From the NCBI RefSeq assembly GCF_025210435.1, contig NZ_JAOART010000017.1:1-35292 (forward strand): a DNA stretch of 35,292 nucleotides, written 5' to 3'. Shown here in pieces: positions 21,992-29,924 of this stretch. How positions within the stretch are numbered: the first letter of the stretch is position 1; each line of letters begins with the position of its first letter. The DNA comes from Anaeromicrobium sp. (GTDB lineage: Bacteria > Bacillota > Clostridia > Peptostreptococcales > Thermotaleaceae). A program made the translations under genes and the position numbers. Under the pieces are notes generated by a model. The model worked only from the letters and a program-made list of their open reading frames with translations. It had not been told where the DNA came from and did no database searches.

Positions 21992-23380
21992 ATGAGGACT
22001 GAAAGAAGTATTGAAAAGACTATTTTTATGAATATGGTTATAGTTATTATTGTAGGTACTCTAATTTTAGGAGTTACACACGTAATCGTTGAATATTTTC
22101 AATTCATATCAGAGACAAAAACTTTAAGAGAAGAGTATATACAGAAACAAAAGGCCATTATAGAAAAAGAAGTAACTGATGTTATTAATTACATAGAATT
22201 TGAGAAAAGTCAATTAATACAAGATGGTAATTATACAGATGAGAAAAAGACAATTCTTCAAAATAAAATAGCTAAATGGGTTTCTAAAATTTATTATGGA
22301 TATAAAGATGAACAATATATATATATTATAAACTATAAGGGTGTAGAGCTTGCAAATGGTGGATTTCCAGAATTAATAGGTAAAAGTGTTTGGAATCTAG
22401 AGAATGACAAGGGAGATAAGATTGCCCAAAAACAAATAAAACTTGCAAAAGAAAATCCAAAGGGAATCTTTTTTAAAGAAGAATGGATTAAAAAAAGTTC
22501 AAATAAAAAAAGTGAAAAACTATATTATATAAAAGCATTTCCAGAGTGGCAATGGGTAGTTGGAACGGGCATACATACGGACGAAATTGAAGAAATAATA
22601 AATTTGAGAAAAGAATCATTAAAAAATCAGTTTAAAAAAGATATGGCAGTGACATTCATAATGTTTTTATGTATTATTGCTATAATCAAATTTCTAACAA
22701 ATGAAACTGTTAAAAAAATTAATAAAAATATAAAAGTATTCTTTTCATTTTGTGAAAAGGCTTCAAAGGAAAAGGTTTATATTGATATAGAGAAAATAAA
22801 TTATTTAGAATTGAAAGAATTGGCTCTTTCTTTAAATGAAATGATTGAAGGACGGAATAGGGCAGAAAATGAAATTATTAAAGTGAATAATAAATTGAAA
22901 CGACTTAGTATAACAGACGGACTTACGGGTTTGTATAATCATAAATATATGTATGAAATCCTAGAAAAAGAAATTGAAAAATCAAGAGAAAAAAACATAT
23001 CCTTATGTGTTATCATGTATGACATTGATAAGTTTAAAAGGGTTAATGATATTTATGGACATCAGTGTGGAGATATGATTTTAAAAATTGTTGCAGAAAC
23101 TATTAAAAATCATGTGGGACCCAGAGGCGTAGTGGGAAGATACGGAGGAGAAGAATTTCTAGTTATTTTGTTCAAACAAAATTTACAGGAGGCCTATGTC
23201 CTTGGAGAGGAAATCCGAAATAAAATAAAAGAATTAAGTTTTCAATATGAAGAATTAAAAATTACTATTAGCGGTGGAATTGTCCAGTTTAAATCAGAAA
23301 ATCCACAGGAATTAGTAAATAAGGCAGATAATCTTTTATATAAGGCAAAGGAACAGGGCAGAGATAGAATTGAAAAATAA
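21992..23380 (+). CDS. Diguanylate cyclase with extracellular Cache domain
   Basis: This protein of about 462 aa has an N-terminal anchor (about residues 9-31), an extracellular single Cache domain (about 35-200, with the typical YIYIINYKGVELANGG and FPEWQWVVGTGIHTDEI), a second membrane helix (about 215-235), a HAMP-like or coiled linker and a GGDEF domain (about 295-462). The active site is GGEEF at 385-389 with DIDKFKRVND upstream, so cyclic di-GMP synthesis from two GTP is expected. The product-inhibition RxxD motif is missing (GPRGVVGRY instead). ATG 21992 has AGGGTGGG upstream; an ATG nine codons earlier has none. A terminator follows, then the HD-GYP gene. Confidence 0.93.
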   Translation: MRTERSIEKTIFMNMVIVIIVGTLILGVTHVIVEYFQFISETKTLREEYIQKQKAIIEKEVTDVINYIEFEKSQLIQDGNYTDEKKTILQNKIAKWVSKIYYGYKDEQYIYIINYKGVELANGGFPELIGKSVWNLENDKGDKIAQKQIKLAKENPKGIFFKEEWIKKSSNKKSEKLYYIKAFPEWQWVVGTGIHTDEIEEIINLRKESLKNQFKKDMAVTFIMFLCIIAIIKFLTNETVKKINKNIKVFFSFCEKASKEKVYIDIEKINYLELKELALSLNEMIEGRNRAENEIIKVNNKLKRLSITDGLTGLYNHKYMYEILEKEIEKSREKNISLCVIMYDIDKFKRVNDIYGHQCGDMILKIVAETIKNHVGPRGVVGRYGGEEFLVILFKQNLQEAYVLGEEIRNKIKELSFQYEELKITISGGIVQFKSENPQELVNKADNLLYKAKEQGRDRIEK

Positions 23381-23388
23381 TAGAAAAG

Positions 23389-23432
23389 AACATGATTTCC
23401 CCATTATTTTATGGGAATCATGTTTTTTTTAT
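23389..23432 (+). terminator. Intrinsic terminator after the cyclase
   Basis: AACATGATT-T-CCC pairs with GGG-A-ATCATGTT (23389-23424), followed by eight T residues. Confidence 0.88.
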
Positions 23433-23476
23433 TTATTATTTAATGGTAGAATAGGGTTAGAGAAAAAAGAAAAAAA

Positions 23477-23483
23477 TGTCGAA
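23477..23483 (+). promoter_or_regulatory. Candidate Spo0A box
   Basis: TGTCGAA is an exact match to the core 0A box (TGNCGAA). It lies 118-124 bp before the HD-GYP start, in the only intergenic region between the terminator and that gene. A single 7-mer may occur by chance. Confidence 0.35.
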
Positions 23484-23523
23484 TATCCATATTAATAGTA
23501 AAAGGATAGGATAGGTAAGGTAT

Positions 23524-23604
23524 ATGAAAAAAATAACCAGTGAAATTACTAATTTATTTTTAAAAATATACCTAGCTATAATTATAGGAGTGATATACAT
23601 ATGA
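23524..23604 (+). CDS. 26-aa hydrophobic peptide ORF coupled to the HD-GYP gene
   Basis: ATG 23524 opens a 26-codon frame (MKKITSEITNLFLKIYLAII plus six residues) ending at TGA 23602-23604, which overlaps the HD-GYP start in the form ATGA. GGTAAGG lies just upstream, closer than ideal. The second half would span a membrane. It may set translation of the downstream gene by coupling, or be the remains of an older N-terminus. Confidence 0.35.
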   Translation: MKKITSEITNLFLKIYLAIIIGVIYI

Positions 23605-25025
23605 AGAAGACAATAGATTTAATATATAAAAAGAATAAATTAGAAGATGATGATTTTGAAAAAGCTCCTATGAGAATAGCCGCTACCTATGTATTGTTTG
23701 GTTGTTTCTGGATTTTATTTTCTGATGGAATATTAAACATATTTATAGATAATGTGGATATATATACGAATATACAAACCTTTAAGGGCTGGTTTTTTGT
23801 CTTTTTAACAGGAGTTTTAATCTATAATTTAATTTGGAAGTATTTTTCTAAAATCAAGGAATTAAATATGAACTTGGTAAATAGCAAATCAGAATTTGAT
23901 AAGAACTTGATTTTAATGGAAGAAAAAAATATAGAAATGAAAAGGGCAACTAGTGTTACAAATGATTTTTTTATGCTAATGACTAAAGTATTAAAAAATA
24001 GTCATGTGGACGATGAAATGTTTTTAAGGGAAGTATTTAGAATTGCTTTTAATTTGGTGAAAGAGTGTAATTTTGGAAGTGCCTATATTGTTGAGAATGG
24101 AAAAATCAAATATATAGAAGAAATTGGTTTTCACCAGGAAACTTTAAAAAATCTTGAAGTTAGTGCGGATAAATTTGAATTTGCCTTTAATCATATAAAA
24201 ATCAAAAACTATCCTGAATACAATATTAAAAAAAGATTAAACAATGATGACTATGAAGAGTATTCTAATAATAATATTCAAATAAAACAATCTGTTTATG
24301 TGGGAATATCTAATGATGATAGCTTATATGGTGGATTTAGTTTAGACATTAGTTCAGATGATCATATGGAATTTACCCATGAAAGCATTCGTAATTTAGA
24401 AGCTTTACAACAACTTGTTAATGGATTTTATAAGATTAAAAAGATAAATGATCAAAAAAACCTAGTACAAAGGGATATTGTACAATCATTTATTTCGGCC
24501 TTAGAACTTCATGATGAATATACAAAGGGACATTCTGAAGCTGTTGCATCCTATAGTCTTCAAATAGGAAAGAAGCTAAATCTTGATGATAGTGAAATAA
24601 ATGACCTTTATTGGGCTGCCACTGTTCATGATATAGGTAAAATAATAATACCTTCTAGTATTTTAAATAAAAAGGATAAATTGACTAAAGAAGAGTATGA
24701 ACTTGTTAAGAGTCATACACAGATAGGGTATGATATATTATCAAAGGCAGATACATTAAGAGAAGTTTCTAAATATGTATTGTTACATCATGAACGTTGG
24801 GATGGAGATGGTTATCCAAAGGGATTAAAAGGGGATGAAATTCCTTTAATATCTCAAATAATATGTGTGGCAGACTCATGGCATGCAATGATATCAGATA
24901 GGCCTTATAAAAGAAAAATAACTAAAGAAGAAGGCCTTGAGGACTTGAAAAACAATAGGGGAACTCAATTTTCTCCCAAAATAGTAGATGTCTTTTTAGA
25001 AATATTATTAAAGGAAACTAATTAG
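23601..25025 (+). CDS. HD-GYP domain cyclic di-GMP phosphodiesterase
   Basis: This 474-aa protein has two N-terminal membrane helices (about residues 27-47 and 60-83), a short coiled segment, a GAF-like region (about 110-285) and an HD-GYP domain (about 290-474). The metal ligands and signature are complete: ALELHDEYTKGHSEAV, HDIGK at 343-347, HH at 396-397, GDGYP at 402-406 and DSWHAMISDRPYK. It should hydrolyse cyclic di-GMP to pGpG or GMP and so oppose the two cyclases in this window. AGGAGTG lies at a proper distance before ATG 23601. A possible Spo0A box upstream would tie it to sporulation. Confidence 0.92.
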   Translation: MKKTIDLIYKKNKLEDDDFEKAPMRIAATYVLFGCFWILFSDGILNIFIDNVDIYTNIQTFKGWFFVFLTGVLIYNLIWKYFSKIKELNMNLVNSKSEFDKNLILMEEKNIEMKRATSVTNDFFMLMTKVLKNSHVDDEMFLREVFRIAFNLVKECNFGSAYIVENGKIKYIEEIGFHQETLKNLEVSADKFEFAFNHIKIKNYPEYNIKKRLNNDDYEEYSNNNIQIKQSVYVGISNDDSLYGGFSLDISSDDHMEFTHESIRNLEALQQLVNGFYKIKKINDQKNLVQRDIVQSFISALELHDEYTKGHSEAVASYSLQIGKKLNLDDSEINDLYWAATVHDIGKIIIPSSILNKKDKLTKEEYELVKSHTQIGYDILSKADTLREVSKYVLLHHERWDGDGYPKGLKGDEIPLISQIICVADSWHAMISDRPYKRKITKEEGLEDLKNNRGTQFSPKIVDVFLEILLKETN

Positions 25026-25035
25026 TTAAATAAAG

Positions 25036-25080
25036 AAAACGTCTATGTGCCAAATAAATTGGTATATAGGCGTTTTATTA
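25036..25080 (+). terminator. Intrinsic terminator after the HD-GYP gene
   Basis: AAAACG-T-CTAT pairs with ATAG-G-CGTTTT, with inner CCAA/TTGG (25036-25076), followed by ATTAT. It is long and clear. Confidence 0.75.
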
Positions 25081-25102
25081 TATGAAATAGTTATTAGGCA
25101 TA

Positions 25103-25130
25103 TTTACCATGATAAATGATATACTATAAA
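25103..25130 (+). promoter_or_regulatory. Promoter of recQ
   Basis: -35 TTTACC (25103-25108) and -10 TATAAA (25125-25130) with a 16-bp spacer, about 29 nt before ATG 25159. Confidence 0.45.
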
Positions 25131-25158
25131 TACTTTCAATTATGGAGGGGGTAATACC

Positions 25159-27270
25159 ATGTTACAAAATCCACAACATATATTAAAAAAATATTATGGA
25201 TATGAAAATTTTAGAAAAGGTCAAGAATCTATTATAGATAGTATATTAAATAAAAATGATACATTTGCCATTATGCCCACAGGAGGGGGAAAATCTATTT
25301 GCTTTCAAATACCAGCCCTTTTACTAGAAGGCCTAACCCTTGTAATCTCTCCTTTGATTTCCCTTATGAAGGACCAGGTGGATGGACTAGAAAGTATAGG
25401 TATTAAGGGTACCTACATAAATAGTTTGCTAGATAACAAAGAAGTTGCATATAGAATCAAGAGGGCTAAAGAAGGAGAGTATAAGCTTTTATATGTGGCA
25501 CCAGAGAGGTTACAATCCTGGGAGTTTTGTCAATTATTAAGGTCAATAAATATATCCTTAATAGCAGTTGATGAGGCCCATTGTGTATCCCAATGGGGAC
25601 ATGACTTTAGACCAAGTTATAGGTATATTACAGAATTGATAAAAGAATTGCCAAATAGACCTATTGTGGCTGCCTTTACGGCCACTGCCACAGAACAGGT
25701 AAGAAATGATGTTCTAAACCTTTTAGAATTAAAAAATGAAAATACATATATTACAGGATTCGATCGTGAAAATTTATCCTTCTCCGTTGTAAGGGGAGCT
25801 AATAAAAAGGATTACATCATTAATTATGTGGAAGAGAATAAGGATGAAGTTGGAATAATTTATGGGGCCACTAGAAAAGAAGTGGAGAGTTTGCATGAAA
25901 ATTTAAGAGCAAAGGGGTATGCTGTAGGAAAATATCATGGAGGCCTGAGTGCCCAAGAGAGAAAAGAAAGTCAAGAAGCTTTTTTATATGATGATATAAA
26001 GATTATAGTAGCAACAAATGCCTTTGGCATGGGAATTGATAAATCAAATGTTAGATATGTGATTCACCACAATATGCCTAAGAATATGGAGGCCTATTAT
26101 CAAGAAGCAGGTCGTGCAGGAAGAGATGGAGAGCCTAGTGAATGTATTTTATTATTTGCAGCTCAAGATGTGTTGCTTCAAAAGTTTTTAATGGAACAAT
26201 CTAATATATCCTTAGATAGGGAGAAAAACGAGTATAGGAAACTTCAAGAAATGGTTGATTATTGCCATACGACTAAATGTCTAAGAAAATATATATTAGA
26301 ATATTTTGGTGAAGAGAATGTGGAAGATAAATGTGATAATTGTAGTACTTGTAATGATAATAGTGAACTTACAGATGTTACCATAGAAGCACAAAAGATA
26401 TTTTCCTGTGTATATAGGATGAAAGAGAGATTTGGAATGTCCCTTGTGGCTCAAGTCCTTAAGGGTTCTAAGAATAAGAAGGTTTTGCAATTTGGACTTG
26501 ATAGATTATCCACCTATGGAATCATGAAGGAATACAAAGAAAAAGAATTAAAGGATATGATGAACATATTCATTGCAGAAGGATATCTTGGTCTTACAGA
26601 AGGCCAATATCCTATAGTGAAATTACAACAAAGGGCTATTCCTGTGTTAAAGAGTAGAGAAAAGGTATTTCAAAAAATACAAAAGAAAAAAGAAAAGATA
26701 TTTGTGGACAATCCATTATTTGAAATGCTCAGAGCACTTAGGAAGGATATTTCAACTAGGGAAAAAATCCCACCATACATTATATTCTCAGATAGTACCC
26801 TTAGAGAAATGGGAAAAGTTTTTCCTGTAGATCATGAATCTATGTTAAGAATCAAGGGCGTTGGAGAAGGAAGGTTAAAGAAATATGGAGAAGAATTCTT
26901 AAGTATTATTAAAACCTATGTACAGGACAATGGTATAACGCCGAAAGTAATAAATGTTGAGAAGGAAGAGAAGATTCCTAGCCATGTTATAACTCTAAAT
27001 ATGTATAAAGAGGGAAAATCATTAAAAGAAATATCTGAAGAGAGAGATATGAAAATAATAACCATAAACAATCATATTATCAGGTGTGCCTCAGAAGGGT
27101 TAGATGTGGATTTAGATGATTTTATTCCAAGTATTTATGAGGAAATTATCATAGAAAAGATTAATGAAATAGGTGCTGAAAAATTAAAACCCATCAAAGA
27201 AGTCCTTCCTGATGGAGTTAGTTATTTGGCAATTAAGGCAGTACTTTGTAAGCATAATATGATAGGGTAA
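25159..27270 (+). CDS. recQ: ATP-dependent DNA helicase RecQ
   Basis: This 703-aa superfamily 2 helicase unwinds DNA 3' to 5' in recombination and replication repair. Visible parts are Walker A MPTGGGKS with K45, DEAH at 138-141 followed by the aromatic-rich loop CVSQWGHDFRPSY, motif VI YYQEAGRAGRDGE, a zinc site (C374, C392, C395, C398), a winged-helix RQC part (about 405-505) and an HRDC domain (about 510-590). After it comes a helix-turn-helix extension (about 610-703, LNMYKEGKSLKEISEERDM), common in Firmicute and Bacteroidetes RecQ. The full length and all motifs are intact. The start has GGAGGGGG upstream. It is monocistronic, with a convergent acetyltransferase gene behind a shared terminator. 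Confidence 0.97.
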   Translation: MLQNPQHILKKYYGYENFRKGQESIIDSILNKNDTFAIMPTGGGKSICFQIPALLLEGLTLVISPLISLMKDQVDGLESIGIKGTYINSLLDNKEVAYRIKRAKEGEYKLLYVAPERLQSWEFCQLLRSINISLIAVDEAHCVSQWGHDFRPSYRYITELIKELPNRPIVAAFTATATEQVRNDVLNLLELKNENTYITGFDRENLSFSVVRGANKKDYIINYVEENKDEVGIIYGATRKEVESLHENLRAKGYAVGKYHGGLSAQERKESQEAFLYDDIKIIVATNAFGMGIDKSNVRYVIHHNMPKNMEAYYQEAGRAGRDGEPSECILLFAAQDVLLQKFLMEQSNISLDREKNEYRKLQEMVDYCHTTKCLRKYILEYFGEENVEDKCDNCSTCNDNSELTDVTIEAQKIFSCVYRMKERFGMSLVAQVLKGSKNKKVLQFGLDRLSTYGIMKEYKEKELKDMMNIFIAEGYLGLTEGQYPIVKLQQRAIPVLKSREKVFQKIQKKKEKIFVDNPLFEMLRALRKDISTREKIPPYIIFSDSTLREMGKVFPVDHESMLRIKGVGEGRLKKYGEEFLSIIKTYVQDNGITPKVINVEKEEKIPSHVITLNMYKEGKSLKEISEERDMKIITINNHIIRCASEGLDVDLDDFIPSIYEEIIIEKINEIGAEKLKPIKEVLPDGVSYLAIKAVLCKHNMIG

Positions 27271-27278
27271 AAGGTTTA

Positions 27279-27322
27279 AAAATAAGAAGATAAGCATTAT
27301 ATTGCTCGTCTTCTTATTTTGA
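27279..27322. terminator. Bidirectional terminator between recQ and the acetyltransferase gene
   Basis: AAAATAAGAAGA (27279-27290) and TCTTCTTATTTT (27309-27320) form a perfect 12-bp stem with an A tract on one side and a T tract on the other, serving both convergent genes. Confidence 0.85.
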
Positions 27323-27327
27323 TTAAA

Positions 27328-27819
27328 CTATAGTACTAAATACATGTCATACCATGTGGCTCCGCCGTGTGTAGAGTTTGACAAACCTTCATTTACATAT
27401 CCAAATTTTTCATAGTATTTTATTAAATGTTTTTTACATGTAAGTAATACTTTTTTTCTACCTGATTTTCTTGCATATTCAATAAAATGATTCATTAATT
27501 CCTTACCATAACCGCTACCATGATAATTTGGATGAACATCAAGACCGAAGATTACTATGTTATTTGCACCGGGTATATGTAAATCCATAGTCTTGAAAAA
27601 ATTATCTTTCAGGTTGTTATCATTTGTGATTCCACTATTAATTAATCCTATAATTTCACCATCTAATTCAGCTATAAAAAATCCCTCAGAGAAGATTGCA
27701 ATTCTTTCTTTGAAGACCTTTTTTGAATCCGCTTCAGCTGCTGGAAAACAAAGACATTCTATTTGAGATATATGGTCTAAATCCCTTGGTAGCACATTTC
27801 TTATATTTAATTTACTCAT
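27328..27819 (-). CDS. GNAT-family N-acetyltransferase
   Basis: This 163-aa protein has the full GNAT fold: LNIRNVLPRDLDHISQIE start (motif C/D region), FFIAELDGEIIGLI beta strands, then VIFGLDVHPNYHGSGYGKELM (motif A, acetyl-CoA-binding loop HGSGYGK) and the closing CKKHLIKYYEKFGYVN. It transfers an acetyl group to a small-molecule or protein amine; the acceptor is unknown. The arrangement with a cysteine-containing LTCKK is shared with polyamine/arylalkylamine-type GNATs, a weak hint only. ATG 27819 has GGGGAGGGGG upstream. It stands alone, convergent to recQ. Confidence 0.92.
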   Translation of the reverse strand: MSKLNIRNVLPRDLDHISQIECLCFPAAEADSKKVFKERIAIFSEGFFIAELDGEIIGLINSGITNDNNLKDNFFKTMDLHIPGANNIVIFGLDVHPNYHGSGYGKELMNHFIEYARKSGRKKVLLTCKKHLIKYYEKFGYVNEGLSNSTHGGATWYDMYLVL

Positions 27820-27896
27820 TAAATACTTCCCCCTCCCCTTAGTTATTATAACCTAATTAGTAAATTCAGTGAAAATTTATCATATTAATGTGGATA

Positions 27897-28109
27897 TATA
27901 GATTTCTGGTGTATAAACTTGCTTTATGCGGGCCTATTTCAGGAAAATATATTGAAAATCTTTTCCACCCAAGTCCTTGTCACAAGCGAAGGTGTGAATC
28001 TTCGTATATAGGTTCGTGTGTCATGTTGGAGTAGCATAGGATGTTGTGACGTTCCAGGGTTCCAAAGATTTTCAATATATTTTCCCTTATAGGCAAGTTA
28101 CTGTATAAA
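27897..28109 (+). repeat. Structured intergenic repeat, copy C (complete)
   Basis: Arms at 27942-27963 and 28064-28085 are perfect 22-bp inverted repeats around a core of exactly 100 nt. Outer helices GCCTAT/ATAGGC and AACTTG/CAAGTT extend the fold. Inside the core TCACA/TGTGA (near 27979-27996) and GTCA/TGAC (near 28020-28049) can pair. It is about 95% identical to the reverse complement of copy B. No ORF is present. It forms a tandem pair with copy D. Confidence 0.88.
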
Positions 28110-28138
28110 GAAATCTTAGTGTTGATAAACCTATATAT

Positions 28139-28375
28139 AGAGATTTATCGTTTATAAACTTGAGTTATGTGAGTCTATTTCAGGAAAATATATTTGAATT
28201 TTTATCCATCTCAGTGGCCTGTCACATGCTAAAGTGTAAATTTTAAAGTTAGGTTTACGTGTCATGTTGACTATGCTTAGGATATAGTGACGCTACAGAT
28301 TCCTAAAAATTCAAATATATTTACCTTTATAGACAAGTTACTGCATAAAGAAAACTTAGGGTTGATAAATCTATA
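28139..28375 (+). repeat. Structured intergenic repeat, copy D (complete, diverged)
   Basis: Arms at 28183-28204 and 28304-28325 pair at 21 of 22 positions around a 99-nt core. The arm sequence differs from copy C at several places, yet each change on one side is matched on the other; likewise the outer helix is GTCTAT/ATAGAC here and GCCTAT/ATAGGC in copy C. Core identity to C is much lower than for B, but TGTCACA, GTGTCATGTTG and TAGTGACG-like blocks remain. The spacer shared with C holds a GATAAA..TTTATC hairpin. Bases 28376-28515 contain only the next gene's upstream region. Confidence 0.85.
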
Positions 28376-28515
28376 TGTGAAAAATGGAAAGAATAGATTG
28401 GGCATAGAGCATATCATATGATGGATAAAATATAAGGGTAGAGATGAACAGAAAAAATAACAATGGGTATTGAAATAATTATTACACATGAAGATGAATT
28501 TAAGGAGGGTAGAAC

Positions 28516-29766
28516 ATGAGGCATAACGGATTCATAAGGCTATTATTAATATTTCCTTTCCTTTTGCTATTTGGAGCATGTTCAAAATCTCCATCACAAA
28601 TTAATAAGAACTCTAAAGGACCTATTGAGGAAAATAAAATTAATAATTTAAATGAAGAGTATATGAAAATTTGGGATTCCTTTTATGCTGATGTTAATGG
28701 AGATGGAGATTTGGAAAAGATTGAACTTATTGGAAGGAAAGATAAAGATAGTCCTATTTTTTGTATGGGAAATTTAAAACTAAATATAAGAAATTCTAAC
28801 AGTAATGAAATAATTAAAACCCAGTTGATTTTCAAAAATCAAGGCCATCACCCCCAATTAGTTACTAGTGATATAAACAATGATGGAGCAGAAGATATGC
28901 TTGTTAGTATGACTTCTACATGTAATGGCTATGGACATGTATATTATGGATTATACACATTTTCAAATAATGAATTAAATGAGATTGACCTAGAGAGTAT
29001 TCGTGATAAAGATACACATATTAAATTTGAATTATACGATGAAGATCAATTAATTTTAAAGTTTGATGGGTTAAAATATGGTTTTATTGTGCCACTTTCA
29101 AAATATCAAGGAGTACTTTATAAAAAGATACAGAATAAAGAAAAACACTATGATGATAGAGAAGAATTTGGTTATTTTCCAGGCTCAAATTTTAAAATTG
29201 CAGATTATGATGGAGATGGAAAAAATGAACTAAAATGTTCAAAAATATTTGCCGCAGAATACCAATCTGAAATCGCTTGGATAGAGGTTATTTATAAGTA
29301 CAAGGATAGAGGTTGGACAGTTATTGATGCAAAGATTGAACCAATTTATAAAAGAAAGAGCCAATCTGATAAGGATAAAGAAATTAACATTAGTGATCTA
29401 AAATTTGGCAAGTTAATGTGTGGACTTAACTATGAAGACATTATTAAAATACTAGGTAAACCTTTAAAAGAAGAGTTCAATGGAGTAAAGTTGCAATATA
29501 AAGATGAAACAAGACTGTATATTAATCCAGTTGTCAAATCTATTGAAATTAATAGTTCTAATTATAGTACTCCTAGAGGTCTTATTGTGGGAGATTCAAA
29601 AGAGAAAGTAAGAGAGTTATATGGTGAACCTGATGACATTAGAAGGGATGGGACAAGTGAATTCTGGGAGTACTTGACGAATGATTTAGATTATCTGCAT
29701 ATTGATTTTGTAGAAGAAAAGGTTAAGAGTATAATGATTAATTGTAGCAATTCCTTAAGGAAGTAA
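28516..29766 (+). CDS. Lipoprotein with VCBS-like and SmpA-like repeats
   Basis: This 416-aa protein has a lipoprotein signal (lipobox LFGAC, lipidated C22), so it is anchored on the outer face of the membrane. The middle part has calcium-binding-like turns DVNGDGDLEKIELIG, DINNDGAEDMLVSM and DYDGDGKNELKC, each before a beta strand. The C-terminal 120 residues hold two copies of a SmpA/OmlA-like unit: LKFGKLMCGLNYEDIIKILG with PLKEEF, and GDSKEKVRELYGEPDDI. It shares layout with the leaderless protein at 13789-14541. Function unknown; a surface-exposed envelope or germination protein is possible. The binding site AAGGAGGG is strong. It has no co-transcribed neighbour. Confidence 0.8.
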   Translation: MRHNGFIRLLLIFPFLLLFGACSKSPSQINKNSKGPIEENKINNLNEEYMKIWDSFYADVNGDGDLEKIELIGRKDKDSPIFCMGNLKLNIRNSNSNEIIKTQLIFKNQGHHPQLVTSDINNDGAEDMLVSMTSTCNGYGHVYYGLYTFSNNELNEIDLESIRDKDTHIKFELYDEDQLILKFDGLKYGFIVPLSKYQGVLYKKIQNKEKHYDDREEFGYFPGSNFKIADYDGDGKNELKCSKIFAAEYQSEIAWIEVIYKYKDRGWTVIDAKIEPIYKRKSQSDKDKEINISDLKFGKLMCGLNYEDIIKILGKPLKEEFNGVKLQYKDETRLYINPVVKSIEINSSNYSTPRGLIVGDSKEKVRELYGEPDDIRRDGTSEFWEYLTNDLDYLHIDFVEEKVKSIMINCSNSLRK

Positions 29767-29811
29767 CTAGTAGGTAAATTATATGAAATAAATTAGCCAA
29801 CTAGAATAGGG

Positions 29812-29840
29812 TTCGCTTTTATATTGTATAAAATTATAAT
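29812..29840 (+). promoter_or_regulatory. Candidate promoter of the helicase-NUDIX pair
   Basis: TATAAT (29835-29840) with a weak -35 TTCGCT (29812-29817) at a 17-bp distance, 85 nt before ATG 29925. Confidence 0.4.
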
Positions 29841-29924
29841 AGGATTTTTTAAAACTTATTATAAAGGACATGAGTGTTTTTTATAGAAGATTTACTATCA
29901 GGGTAAAACTTCAAGGAGGTTATC

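Noticed and set aside
28277-28489. A 70-aa frame on the minus strand at copy D of the repeat.
   Set aside because: It overlaps the structured arm and flank, has no binding site, and is not open in the other copies.
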